Shown: positions 8,420 to 17,068 of the stretch, one piece after another
Layout of the letters: each line of letters starts with the position of its first letter
Position numbering within the stretch: position 1 is the stretch's first letter
Source: Labrenzia sp. VG12
Lineage (GTDB): Bacteria > Pseudomonadota > Alphaproteobacteria > Rhizobiales > Stappiaceae
Reading direction: 5' to 3'
Assembly (NCBI RefSeq): GCF_002237595.1
Contig: NZ_CP022529.1
Location: 3,348,001-3,412,000 of the forward strand
Length of the DNA: 64,000 nt
The notes under the pieces: generated by a model
What the model was told of the DNA's origin: nothing
The model's input: only the letters and a program-made list of their open reading frames with translations
The model's database searches: none
Position numbers and translations under genes: made by a program

Positions 8420-9466
8420 CTAATCCGCCAGAACCCAACCCCGCAGCACATCCAGGCGAAGCACATCGCCGGCTGCAGCTCTGCGGTTCAGGAGCATCAT
8501 CATTGGCTGATCGACACCCGGAACACGAACAAAGGCCTCCCAATAGCCGCCTCGATAAATGGTCCGTTCAACAGTCCCTTCAAACCCCCGAGCGCCGGTG
8601 GCCAGGACAAGATGTTCCGGACGCAACAAGAGCGTCGCCGCGCCGGGCGCACAATTGTCCGGACAATCGACCTCGAGGGTCACCTCGCCGAACCTGACCA
8701 GCGCTTCGCCGTCCTCCACCCGTTCCACCGTCACGGGCACAAGTGTGCTGCGGCCGATGAAACCGGCAACCTGTTTCGTTGTCGGACGACGGTAAAGCGT
8801 GTCGGGATCTGCGACTTGCAGGATCTTGCCATCCCACATCACCGCGACCTGGTCCGCCAGAGCCATGGCCTCCCGTTGGTCATGCGTGATGAACAGCGTG
8901 GTGGCGCCGCTCGCCTTGTGAAACGCGGCAAGCTCCTCTTCCATCGCAGCGCGCAAATGCGGATCGAGATTGGCGAGCGGCTCGTCCATGAGCACGGTGC
9001 CGGCCCCTTGCGCCAGACAGCGTGCCAGAGCGACGCGCTGACGCTGACCACCGGAAAGCTCGGCCGGTTTGCGATGGAGATACGGCGTCAGCGCAACGCT
9101 CTCCAGGCATTCCGCGACCCGCGATGAGACGGCCGCACGCCGCTTTCCCGCTGTTTCCAGGGGAAAGGCCACATTGCCGGCGACGCTCATATGCGGCCAC
9201 AATGCATAGGACTGGAACACAACACCGACCTGGCGATCTTCAGGCGCCAGATGAAAGCCGTCCCGCGCCACCGGCACACCGTCCAGTTCAATTTCGCCGG
9301 CATCGATGGGCTCCAGACCGGCAATCGCTCTCAAGAGCGTGGACTTGCCACAACCGGACGGCCCAAGAACCACAAAAAAAGTGCCGTCCTCGATCGAAAG
9401 ATTGACCTGGTTGAGTGCCTTGTGAGGACCGAAGGCCTTGGTAACGGAAGCAAGCTGGATGGACAT
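8420..9466 (-). CDS. ABC transporter ATP-binding protein (FbpC/PotA-like, with TOBE domain)
   Basis: This 348-residue ATPase has Walker A GPSGCGKST, Q-loop, signature LSGGQRQRVALA, Walker B VLMDEPLANLD and switch histidine FITHD, followed by a C-terminal TOBE-like region from about residue 240. It most likely energises the binding-protein/permease pair at 5486-8262, although it is on the opposite strand and convergent with the permease. The downstream APH-fold gene on the same strand is separated from it by 63 nt in the reverse order (that gene lies upstream). Confidence 0.88.
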   Translation of the reverse strand: MSIQLASVTKAFGPHKALNQVNLSIEDGTFFVVLGPSGCGKSTLLRAIAGLEPIDAGEIELDGVPVARDGFHLAPEDRQVGVVFQSYALWPHMSVAGNVAFPLETAGKRRAAVSSRVAECLESVALTPYLHRKPAELSGGQRQRVALARCLAQGAGTVLMDEPLANLDPHLRAAMEEELAAFHKASGATTLFITHDQREAMALADQVAVMWDGKILQVADPDTLYRRPTTKQVAGFIGRSTLVPVTVERVEDGEALVRFGEVTLEVDCPDNCAPGAATLLLRPEHLVLATGARGFEGTVERTIYRGGYWEAFVRVPGVDQPMMMLLNRRAAAGDVLRLDVLRGWVLAD

Positions 9467-9517
9467 GCCTCCCGTTATCGCTCTCCTGTGACAGGCTGAT
9501 TACATCGAAAATAATAT

Positions 9518-9535
9518 CGATAACCTGGTTTATCG
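9518..9535. promoter_or_regulatory. Short inverted repeat upstream of the ABC ATPase gene
   Basis: CGATAA and TTATCG flank a 6-nt spacer. The repeat lies about 50 nt before the ATPase start and touches the stop codon of the upstream APH-fold gene. It could be an operator; no regulator is assigned. Confidence 0.3.
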
Positions 9536-10441
9536 AAGCTTCAGCAGCAGATCGACTTCCTCTTCGAGCGCGCGGCCATAGGCGCGCGCCGCAGGTGCAT
9601 TTGTGTGCATCAGCGTCTCGTGGCGGAAGAGGCAATAGGCGGCAAAACACCAGTGATAACCGGTCCGCTCAGCCTTGAACCGCTCCACAATCTTCTGATC
9701 CGGGTAGCTTTCAAGGAAGAGCTCTTCGGCATGAGCCACCAGCGGGTGCAGGCCGTAAAGCGTTGCCAGGCCGGGAGAGACAAAACAGGCGATGTCCTCC
9801 ACCGGATCCCCCAGGCCAGCGAACTGCCAGTCAATGAGCCGGGCTCCAACGCCGGTGGCCTGAATGGTTCCAAGGCAAAGGCTTCGATGCACCAGCGACC
9901 GGTGAAGCTTCCCCATGCTCACCAGAGCATCTTCCGGTCGCAGGCGCTTGAGATTGGCCGCCTTGCGGCTGTCCGGAATGAGAGCAAGCATCTCGTCGCC
10001 CTTGGCCAGGACTTCATGAAAGCCCGCCGGAAAGACCTGATGCCCCTGGATCGGCTCTTCAAGGGCGGCGAACCGGCCGATCAGCTCGGCGACCTCGGCA
10101 ACGTCGATTTCATTCTTTTCAGGGCTTGGATAGCCATAGACCAGGACCGGAGTGCCGACCGGACTGGTAGCAAAGAGTTCCAGTTCCGGTGACAGGTCGT
10201 GCCGCGCCAGAACAGCAAGTGCATCGGCCTCCTGTGCCGGCAGGGTCGGGAAAAGCGGATTGTCTTCGCTCTCGGGAAAAAACTCCTTGATGACATAGCT
10301 GCGGCCCGGCACGTCGAGACGCCAGAACCGGCAGGTATAGGCGACCGGCAATGGCCGCAAATGCGCGGCGCCCCAGTCCCTGACCGGCAGACGCCCCCGC
10401 AGAAAACCAAGTAGATCTGTATCCGACAGCTGAGCGTTCAC
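9530..10441 (-). CDS. APH/choline-kinase-fold protein with degenerate catalytic loop
   Basis: This 303-residue protein has the aminoglycoside phosphotransferase fold: a PVLVYGYP hinge-like segment near residue 100 and the metal-binding segment RLIDWQFAGLGDPVEDIACF near residues 195-215. The catalytic loop, normally HGDLxxxN, reads VHRSLCLGT, so both the catalytic Asp and the metal-binding Asn are replaced (Ser and Thr). Family members phosphorylate alcohols such as choline, thiamine or aminoglycosides. This one may be inactive, or may bind rather than phosphorylate. It lies upstream of the ABC ATPase on the same strand, hinting at a link to the transported compound. Confidence 0.75.
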   Translation of the reverse strand: MNAQLSDTDLLGFLRGRLPVRDWGAAHLRPLPVAYTCRFWRLDVPGRSYVIKEFFPESEDNPLFPTLPAQEADALAVLARHDLSPELELFATSPVGTPVLVYGYPSPEKNEIDVAEVAELIGRFAALEEPIQGHQVFPAGFHEVLAKGDEMLALIPDSRKAANLKRLRPEDALVSMGKLHRSLVHRSLCLGTIQATGVGARLIDWQFAGLGDPVEDIACFVSPGLATLYGLHPLVAHAEELFLESYPDQKIVERFKAERTGYHWCFAAYCLFRHETLMHTNAPAARAYGRALEEEVDLLLKLR

Positions 10442-10692
10442 GCCAATCCTCTTTGCCTGTCACCTCTGTCCTGATCGCCTTCACAGCGCATTGCGTCAAG
10501 CCAAACTTGCACACCGGGCAGGCTGAAACCCCGCTCTTGGCCGCAATGTCGGAGACGGAGCACTGATGGTCGTTCTGAGACTGCCCGGAAAATTACTTCG
10601 CTCCGCTACAGTCAATGACACTGACAGGAATGAGGTCCTGCAAATTTCAGCAGCCGGACCCCGACATTTCAAACCAGCGAACGGACAGGCAG

Positions 10693-12267
10693 ATGGCGGA
10701 TATCGACACGGCAGTGGTCAGCGAGGCGCAACCGGCCCGGCGCAGCCGTCGGCGCCGCGGCGGCGAAAAGGCAACGCCGGACCTCTTCCCGCAAAAACCG
10801 TTCAGACAGCCGCGGCATATCTTCAAGCCTGTCGAAGCGATTTCCGCAGACGAACTGGAATCGATCCACGACGCCTCCATGCGCGTTCTGGAAGAGATCG
10901 GCATCGACTTCCTGCACGAGGAAGCAAAGGCAATGCTGAAGGCCGCCGGCGCAGACGTGACACCGGGTCAGGACCGCGTCCGCATGGACCGCGCCCTGGT
11001 TGAAGAGCTGATCGCCAAGGCACCCGCCGAGTTCACACTGCACGCCCGCAACAAGAGCCACAATCTTCAGATCGGCGGCGATGCCATCGTCTTTTCCTGT
11101 GTTGCCAGCGCGCCCAATGTGGTGGACCGCGACGGCGGACGGCGCCCGGGCAATCAGGAGGATTTCCGGAAGCTTCTGAAGCTGGCCCAGTTCTTCAACA
11201 TCATTCATACCCCGATCGGCTACCCGGTCGAACCAGTCGACATTCACGCCTCCGTCCGGCACCTCGATTGCATCGCCGATGCGGTCCGGCTGACCGACAA
11301 GGCCCTACATCTCTACTCGCTCGGCAAGGAACGCAATCAGGACGGCATCGAGCTGGCCAGGATCGCTCTTGGCCTGACACCGTCGGAGCTGGTGGACACA
11401 CCGTGCATCGTGACCGTGATCAACACCTCGTCGCCACTGCGTCTCGACACGCCGATGCTGCAGGGCCTGATCGAGATGGCCCGTGCCGGACAGGTGTCCA
11501 TCGTGACGCCGTTCACGCTCGCAGGTGCCATGGCGCCAGTCACGGTCGCCGGTGCCCTGACGCTTCAAAATGCCGAAGCACTGGCGGGGATTGCCTTTGC
11601 CCAGCTGGTGCGTCCGGGCGCGCCAGTTGTCTATGGCGGCTTTACCTCCAATGTCGACATGAAGTCCGGCGCCCCGGCTTTCGGCACACCGGAATACATG
11701 AAAGCGGCGCTGGTCAGCGGTCAGCTTGCAAGACGCTACCACCTGCCGTTCCGCTCCTCCGGCGTGTGTGCCGCCAACACGGTCGACTATCAGGCGGCTC
11801 TTGAATCGACCCTGTCGGAATGGGGCGCGATCAATGGCGGCGCCAACATCATCAAGCATGCGGCCGGTTGGCTGGAAGGCGGGCTCAGCGCTGGTTTCGA
11901 GAAATTCATCACCGATATCGACCTGCTTCAGAAGATCGCCGAATACCTGACGCCGCTGGACGTCTCCGAAGAGAGCCTCGCCCTCGACGCCATTCGGGAT
12001 GTCGGCCCGGCCGGACACTTCTTCGGCACCGAGCACACCCAGGCCCGTTACAAGGACGCCTTCTACCCGCCAATCGTCTCGGACTGGCGCAATTACGAGA
12101 CCTGGCAGGAGGCCGGCAGCCCGATCGCCTATGACAAGGCAAACAGGCTCTACAAGGAAGCGCTCAAGGCCTATGAGCAACCGCCCCTCGACCCGGCTGT
12201 CGACGAGGAAGTCACCGCCTTTGTCGAAAAGCGCAAGGCCGAGGGCGGCGCACCGACCGATTTCTAG
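10693..12267 (+). CDS. Trimethylamine methyltransferase (MttB)-family protein, non-pyrrolysine type
   Basis: This 524-residue protein belongs to the MttB superfamily, whose characterised non-pyrrolysine members demethylate glycine betaine or related quaternary amines onto a corrinoid protein. No in-frame amber codon interrupts the gene. A basic, low-complexity N-terminus (ARRSRRRRGG) precedes the TIM-barrel core, which begins near FKPVEAISADELESIHDAS. The ATG at 10693 is chosen because it has GGA 7 nt upstream; an in-frame ATG at 10615 is possible. No corrinoid or reactivase gene is in the window. The next genes encode a DMGDH-like flavoprotein and a DddP homologue, which fits onium-compound catabolism. 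Confidence 0.85.
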   Translation: MADIDTAVVSEAQPARRSRRRRGGEKATPDLFPQKPFRQPRHIFKPVEAISADELESIHDASMRVLEEIGIDFLHEEAKAMLKAAGADVTPGQDRVRMDRALVEELIAKAPAEFTLHARNKSHNLQIGGDAIVFSCVASAPNVVDRDGGRRPGNQEDFRKLLKLAQFFNIIHTPIGYPVEPVDIHASVRHLDCIADAVRLTDKALHLYSLGKERNQDGIELARIALGLTPSELVDTPCIVTVINTSSPLRLDTPMLQGLIEMARAGQVSIVTPFTLAGAMAPVTVAGALTLQNAEALAGIAFAQLVRPGAPVVYGGFTSNVDMKSGAPAFGTPEYMKAALVSGQLARRYHLPFRSSGVCAANTVDYQAALESTLSEWGAINGGANIIKHAAGWLEGGLSAGFEKFITDIDLLQKIAEYLTPLDVSEESLALDAIRDVGPAGHFFGTEHTQARYKDAFYPPIVSDWRNYETWQEAGSPIAYDKANRLYKEALKAYEQPPLDPAVDEEVTAFVEKRKAEGGAPTDF

Positions 12268-12328
12268 ATTTCAACCCTTACATCTTGAGGCCTGCCCGCG
12301 ATGAACAGGCCACTCCGGAGCGGAATTC

Positions 12329-14764
12329 ATGAAGACCCATACCCAGGTTGTTATCATTGGCGGCGGTGTTGTCGGTTGCAGCGTGCTCTACCACCTGACC
12401 AAGCTCGGCTGGAAGGACGTCACGCTTGTGGAGCGCGACGAACTCACCTCCGGCTCCTCCTGGCATGCCGCCGGCGGCTTTCACACGCTCAACGGTGATC
12501 CGAATGTCGCCCAGTTGCAGAGCTACACGGTTGATCTCTACAAGGAACTGGAGGAAATCTCCGGCCAGTCCTGCAGCCTGCATCTGACCGGCGGTGTCAT
12601 GCTCGCCGATACCCCGGAACGCATGGACTTCCTGCGCCTTGCCCAGGCGAAGGGGCGCTATCTTGGCATGGAACTGGAACTGATCTCGGTGGCCGAGGCC
12701 AAGACCATGTTCCCGATGCTGGACGAGAAGCATTTCATCGGCGCGCTCTGGGACCCGATCGAAGGTCACCTCGACCCGTCCGGAACCACCCATGCCTATG
12801 CAAAGGCCGCCCGTGTCGGCGGCGCCACCGTCTACCGGCACACCAAGGTGGAGGAACTGGTTCAGACGCCGGACGGCACCTGGGATGTCATTACCAACAA
12901 GGGCACGATCCATGCAGAGCACGTGGTCAATGCCGGTGGTCTCTGGGCACGTGAATGCGGCCGTATGGTCGGCATCGAACTGCCGGTTCTTGCCATGGAG
13001 CACATGTATCTCCTCACCGACGAGATGCCGGAAGTCGTCGCCCACAATGAGGCAACCGGCAAGGAACTGATCGGGGTTCTGGATTTTGGCGGTGAGATCT
13101 ACACCCGCCAGGAAGGCAAGGGCATGCTGCTCGGCACCTATGAGCAGAACTGCCGCCCATGGTGCCCGCGCGAGACACCCTGGGACTTCGGTCACGAATT
13201 GCTCGCCCCGGATCTGGACCGCATCGCACCGGAACTGGAAGTCGGTTTCGAGCATTTCCCGGCGCTGCAAAATGCCGGCATCAAGCAGATCATCAACGGT
13301 CCCTTCACCTTCGCCCCGGATGGCAACCCACTTGTCGGTCCGGTACGCGGCCTCAGGAACTACTGGGTCGCCTGCGGTGTCATGGCCGGCTTCAGCCAGG
13401 GCGGCGGCGTCGGCCTGACGCTTGCCAACTGGATGGTCAATGGTGATCCCGGTTATGACATCTGGGGCATGGATGTCGCCCGCTATGGCGACTGGGCAAC
13501 GCTCGCCTATACCAACGCCAAGGTGCAGGAAAACTACCGCCGCCGGTTCCGCATCCGGTTTCCAAACGAGGAACTGCCGGCCGGCCGTCCCCATCAGACC
13601 ACCCCGCTCTATGACCGCATGCTGCAGCAGGGCGCGGTGATGGGAGACAGCTGGGGCCTGGAAACGCCGCTCTGGTTTGCACCGGAGGGCAGCGAAGCCA
13701 AGGACATCTTCTCGTTCCACCGGTCCAACGATTTCGATCCGATCGGCGCCGAATGCCGGGCTGTCCGGGAAAGCGTCGGCATCACCGAGATCGCCAACTT
13801 CGCCAAGTACGAGATCAGCGGACCGGGCGCGGAGGATTATCTCTCCAACCTGATGACCAACACCATGCCCAAGGTCGGCCGCATCGTGCTGACCCCGATG
13901 TTGAATGAAAACGGCAAGATCATCGGTGACTTCACCATCGCCCGGGCAGCGGACGAAACCTTCTACATGTTCGGTTCGTCCCAGGCCGAGGTCTACCACA
14001 TGCGCTGGTTCGAGCAGCATTTGCCGGAGGACGGTTCGGTCACGCTCCGGGCCATCAATCTCGGCTGGGTCGGCCTCTCCATTGCCGGGCCGAATGCCCG
14101 GAAGGTGCTGGAGAAGGTCACAGGTGACGATGTCTCGAAGGACGCTTTCCGTTTCATGGATTTCCGCGAGATGGACGTTGCCAACGCACCCTGCAAAGTC
14201 AACCGGATCAGCTACACCGGCGATCTCGGATACGAGATCTGGATGACACCGGAATATGAACGGCAGGTCTATGAAGCTCTGATGGCAGCCGGCGAGGAGT
14301 TCGGCATCCGGAATTTCGGTATGCGGGCTTTGCTGGCGCTGCGACTGGAAAAAAACTTCGGCACCTGGTTCCGCGAGTTCCGCCCGATCTACGGTCCGTA
14401 TGAAGCCGACCTCGGCCGGTTCGTGAAGCTGGGCAAGAACCGCTTCATCGGCCGCGAGGCTGCCCAGAAGGAGTTCGACGAAGGTCCAAAACGGATGCGC
14501 GTCAGTTTCATGGTCGATGCGGGCGATGCCGACGTCATGGGCGACGAGCCGATCTGGCATGGCGGCAAGGTGATCGGCTGGATCACGTCCGGTGGCTATG
14601 CCCATTTTGTCGGCCGGTCGCTCGCCCAGGGCTATGTCTCGACCGAGCTCGCCCGGGACTTCGGCGACGGCGCCTTCGAGATCGAAATTCTCGGGGAACG
14701 CCGCAAGGCAACCATCAACCCGGAGCCGCTGTTCGACCCGAAGGCGGAACGCATGCGCATGTAA
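12329..14764 (+). CDS. Dimethylglycine/sarcosine dehydrogenase-like flavoprotein with GcvT domain
   Basis: This 811-residue protein has an N-terminal DAO-type FAD domain (dinucleotide motif GGGVVG at 11-16), a FAO_M linker near 375-430 and a GcvT-like folate-binding half from about 430 to the C-terminus. H46 in SGSSWHAAGG matches the histidine that carries covalent FAD in dimethylglycine and sarcosine dehydrogenases. The expected reaction is oxidative N-demethylation with the one-carbon unit passed to tetrahydrofolate. It starts 61 nt after the MttB-family gene; together they could take glycine betaine through dimethylglycine to sarcosine. The substrate is inferred from family and context. 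Confidence 0.88.
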   Translation: MKTHTQVVIIGGGVVGCSVLYHLTKLGWKDVTLVERDELTSGSSWHAAGGFHTLNGDPNVAQLQSYTVDLYKELEEISGQSCSLHLTGGVMLADTPERMDFLRLAQAKGRYLGMELELISVAEAKTMFPMLDEKHFIGALWDPIEGHLDPSGTTHAYAKAARVGGATVYRHTKVEELVQTPDGTWDVITNKGTIHAEHVVNAGGLWARECGRMVGIELPVLAMEHMYLLTDEMPEVVAHNEATGKELIGVLDFGGEIYTRQEGKGMLLGTYEQNCRPWCPRETPWDFGHELLAPDLDRIAPELEVGFEHFPALQNAGIKQIINGPFTFAPDGNPLVGPVRGLRNYWVACGVMAGFSQGGGVGLTLANWMVNGDPGYDIWGMDVARYGDWATLAYTNAKVQENYRRRFRIRFPNEELPAGRPHQTTPLYDRMLQQGAVMGDSWGLETPLWFAPEGSEAKDIFSFHRSNDFDPIGAECRAVRESVGITEIANFAKYEISGPGAEDYLSNLMTNTMPKVGRIVLTPMLNENGKIIGDFTIARAADETFYMFGSSQAEVYHMRWFEQHLPEDGSVTLRAINLGWVGLSIAGPNARKVLEKVTGDDVSKDAFRFMDFREMDVANAPCKVNRISYTGDLGYEIWMTPEYERQVYEALMAAGEEFGIRNFGMRALLALRLEKNFGTWFREFRPIYGPYEADLGRFVKLGKNRFIGREAAQKEFDEGPKRMRVSFMVDAGDADVMGDEPIWHGGKVIGWITSGGYAHFVGRSLAQGYVSTELARDFGDGAFEIEILGERRKATINPEPLFDPKAERMRM

Positions 14765-14824
14765 ATCCCACCCGGCTCGGGTGGTGCCACAAGGGAGTGC
14801 CACAAAGGAGGAGTGTGGGCCTGC

Positions 14825-16201
14825 ATGAATACAGAACATTTCGGCCGCCATCGGCGCAAGATCATGCCTGCACATCTGCCGGCACACCCGGGCGATGCGG
14901 CAGGCTACGAGGCGCTGGCCGCCTATGCCACGGAAAAGGCCACGGTGCTGAACCGGCATGTGCTCGGCTATGGCGACCTTGCCGAAAGCGAATGGGCGGC
15001 CCTGGGTCTCGCCGCACCGGATCTGGACACCGTGCGCCGCTACCGGCTGGAGCGCATCCGCGGACAGCTTGAGCGTTTCGACCTCTCCGCCGCGATCCTC
15101 TGCGATCCGCTCAACGTGCGCTACGCAACCGACGCCACCAACATGCAGGTCTGGTCGATGCACAACGCCGTGCGCTACACGTTCGTGGCGCTGGAAGGAC
15201 CGGTCGTCGCTTTCGACTTTCACAATTGCGAACATCTGTCGGCGCACAACTACCTTGTCGACGAAATCCGGCATGGTGTGCCCTGGTTCTATTTTGAATC
15301 CGGCCCGCGCTCCGAGGAGCTTGCCCAAAGATGGGCGGACGAGCTTGCCGATCTGGTCAAGCTCCATGGCGGCGGCAATCACCGGATTGCTCTGGACAAG
15401 GCCCGGCGCGAAGGCGTGGCAGCGCTCGAGGGCCATGGCATCACCATCCATGACGGCGAAGAGGTGATGGAACTTGCCCGCGCGATCAAATGTCCGGACG
15501 AGATCAGGGCCATGCGCCGCTCGATCGCGGCCTGTGAAGCGGCCATGAAGGAAATGGAAGCGGCCCTTCGACCAGGCATGACCGAATGGGATCTCTGGTC
15601 CATGCTACACGCCGGCAACATCCGCCGCGGCGGCGAATGGATCGAAACCCATCTGCTGGCGTCCGGTCCGCGTACCAATCCCTGGTTCCAGGAGGCCTCC
15701 GCCAGGGTCATCAACGCCGGCGAGCTGGTCGCCTTCGACACGGACCTCGTCGGGCCCTACGGCATGTGTTGCGACATTTCCCGCACCTGGCTATGTGGCG
15801 ACGGCCTGCCCACCAACGAACAGCGGTCGCTCTACCAGATGGCGGTCGACCAGATCGAGGCCAATATCGAGATGCTGGCCCCGGGTCGCAGTTTCCGAGA
15901 ACTGTCCCACAAAGCGACGAGCCTGCCGGAAGACTATCTCGCCAACCGGTATTCCGTGCTGTTCCACGGCGTTGGCCTCTGTGATGAATATCCGGCAGTA
16001 CCCTACCCGGCCGACTGGGCCGCAGGTGGCTATGACGGTTTTCTGGAGCCAGGCATGGTGGTCTGTGTGGAAAGCTATGTCGGCCGCCATGGCGGCCAGG
16101 AAGGGGTCAAGCTGGAAGACCAGCTGCTGATCACCGAAACTGGTTACGACCGCCTGAGCACCTATCCCTGGGATGCACGGCTCATGGGCCAGGCTGTTTA
16201 G
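14825..16201 (+). CDS. dddP: DddP-family DMSP lyase homologue (M24 peptidase fold)
   Basis: This 458-residue creatinase/M24-fold protein carries the metal site of the DMSP lyase DddP: D305, D307, D317, H381, E416 and E431, plus D387 at the position of the catalytic Asp and Y376. From memory of the Ruegeria DddP structure (D295, D297, D307, H371, D377, E406, E421, Y366), every residue is shifted by exactly 10. Motifs include GGEWIETHLLASGPRTNPWF and FHGVGLCDEYP. DddP cleaves dimethylsulfoniopropionate to dimethyl sulfide and acrylate. The ATG at 14825 lies 13 nt after a strong AGGAGG. A divergent paralogue acting on another onium compound is possible. Confidence 0.8.
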   Translation: MNTEHFGRHRRKIMPAHLPAHPGDAAGYEALAAYATEKATVLNRHVLGYGDLAESEWAALGLAAPDLDTVRRYRLERIRGQLERFDLSAAILCDPLNVRYATDATNMQVWSMHNAVRYTFVALEGPVVAFDFHNCEHLSAHNYLVDEIRHGVPWFYFESGPRSEELAQRWADELADLVKLHGGGNHRIALDKARREGVAALEGHGITIHDGEEVMELARAIKCPDEIRAMRRSIAACEAAMKEMEAALRPGMTEWDLWSMLHAGNIRRGGEWIETHLLASGPRTNPWFQEASARVINAGELVAFDTDLVGPYGMCCDISRTWLCGDGLPTNEQRSLYQMAVDQIEANIEMLAPGRSFRELSHKATSLPEDYLANRYSVLFHGVGLCDEYPAVPYPADWAAGGYDGFLEPGMVVCVESYVGRHGGQEGVKLEDQLLITETGYDRLSTYPWDARLMGQAV

Positions 16202-16220
16202 GACCTCTTTCCCCCTGCTT

Positions 16221-16408
16221 CGTCAGGACATGGCTCGACCATGGCCTCCAACCCGCTGCCTAGCGAAACTGGCTTTACCTTGTCATCCCGGTCTTGCCGC
16301 AAAGCGGCAAGACCGGGATCCGGTAGACACAGAACCAGGCGGGTTCCCTCATTCAGGGACCCACAGTGTACTGGGTCCCGGCTCGCGCTTCGCTTGGCCG
16401 GGATGACA
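16221..16408. repeat. 188-bp intergenic repeat, copy A
   Basis: This copy begins CGTCA with a short palindrome (CCATGG...CCATGG), then runs through AAACTGGC and ACCT to a core from TGTCATC (16281) to GATGACA (16408). Inside the core a perfect 14-bp hairpin (arms 16287-16300 and 16304-16317, loop AAA) and a second one with arms GGGACCCA/TGGGTCCC are visible. Copy B at 16552 has the same length and order. It lies downstream of the DddP gene and has no convincing reading frame. Confidence 0.85.
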
Positions 16409-16551
16409 ACGGAAAGTTTTGAAACCGCCTGCGTCACCCGAAGAATTATCATCCCGAAGCTCCACACCTGAGCGCCTTTGCAGGGTTCAGTTGGATGCAC
16501 AGCTGAGGGGCCGGAATGCAGTAAGGGGCGACCCGTCACCAAATCCCGGTT

Positions 16552-16739
16552 CGTCATGCCATGGCTCGACCATGGCATCCATGCCGCTACAGCGCGAAAC
16601 TGGCCTTACCTTGTCATCCCGGTTTGCCGCACAGCGGCAAGACCGGGATCCAGTAGGCACTGAGCCAGGCAAGTTCCGTCATTCAGGGAGCCGGGAGTAC
16701 TGGGTCCCGGATCTCCGCTTCGCTTCGTCCGGGATGACA
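16552..16739. repeat. 188-bp intergenic repeat, copy B
   Basis: This copy is the same length and has the same block order as copy A at 16221, with its start displaced 331 bp. It keeps the TGTCATC and GATGACA core ends and a slightly imperfect version of the main hairpin. Scattered substitutions show that the two copies have diverged. Confidence 0.85.
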
Positions 16740-16789
16740 AACAGCAGGCGCAGAGCGTCGGGACGCACGAATACCGCTCGCCCATCGTT

Positions 16790-17047
16790 TCTTCATCATC
16801 CCATGGCTTGACCATGGGACCCATGCCATAGGCTCTCCGCGAACAGCGCTGCGCTTGAAGCGACGGAACGGCATGGATTGCAGGGCCCTGCCCTGCAATG
16901 ACGAAAATGGATAAGCCGTGCGGGGGTCTTGCAATGTCCTCCCGCGAAAGCGGGGACCAAGGACACTCCCATGGCTGCCGCAATGCGCTCATCTGCCTGC
17001 CCGGAGTCCTGCCCCCCGGATCTGCGCCGCGCTTGTCCGGGGTGACA
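16790..17047. repeat. Mosaic of related repeat fragments
   Basis: The stretch contains a CCCATGGCTTGACCATGGG palindrome near 16799, a GCAGGGCCCTGC palindrome near 16880, a CCCGCGAAAGCGGG hairpin near 16938, and a terminal CCCGG...CCGGGGTGACA fragment ending at 17047. These words match parts of the 188-bp copies and of the element at 8290. Together with copies A and B it fills the 867-bp gene-free region 16202-17068. Confidence 0.6.
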
Positions 17048-17068
17048 ATCGAGAGCTATCGGGAAAGC

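Noticed and set aside
10693..12267. A pyrrolysine-containing MttB
   Set aside because: The frame has no in-frame amber codon through its whole length, so it is of the non-pyrrolysine type.
12278..15451. A 1057-codon open frame antisense to the MttB-DMGDH-DddP genes
   Set aside because: It lies opposite two genes with clear family motifs. Its sequence shows no recognised domain and is a composition artefact of GC-rich codon usage.
14825..16201. An ordinary Xaa-Pro aminopeptidase
   Set aside because: The metal-site spacing and the FDTD and HGVGLCDEYP motifs fit DddP better than peptidases, although a peptidase-like paralogue is not fully excluded.
16198..16811. Several frames of 60-130 codons in the repeat cluster
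   Set aside because: They consist of the palindromic repeats translated in different frames and lack ribosome-binding sites and domains.
16221..17047. A CRISPR array
   Set aside because: The repeat units are about 188 bp with internal palindromes and degenerate copies, there are no regular spacers, and no cas genes are nearby.
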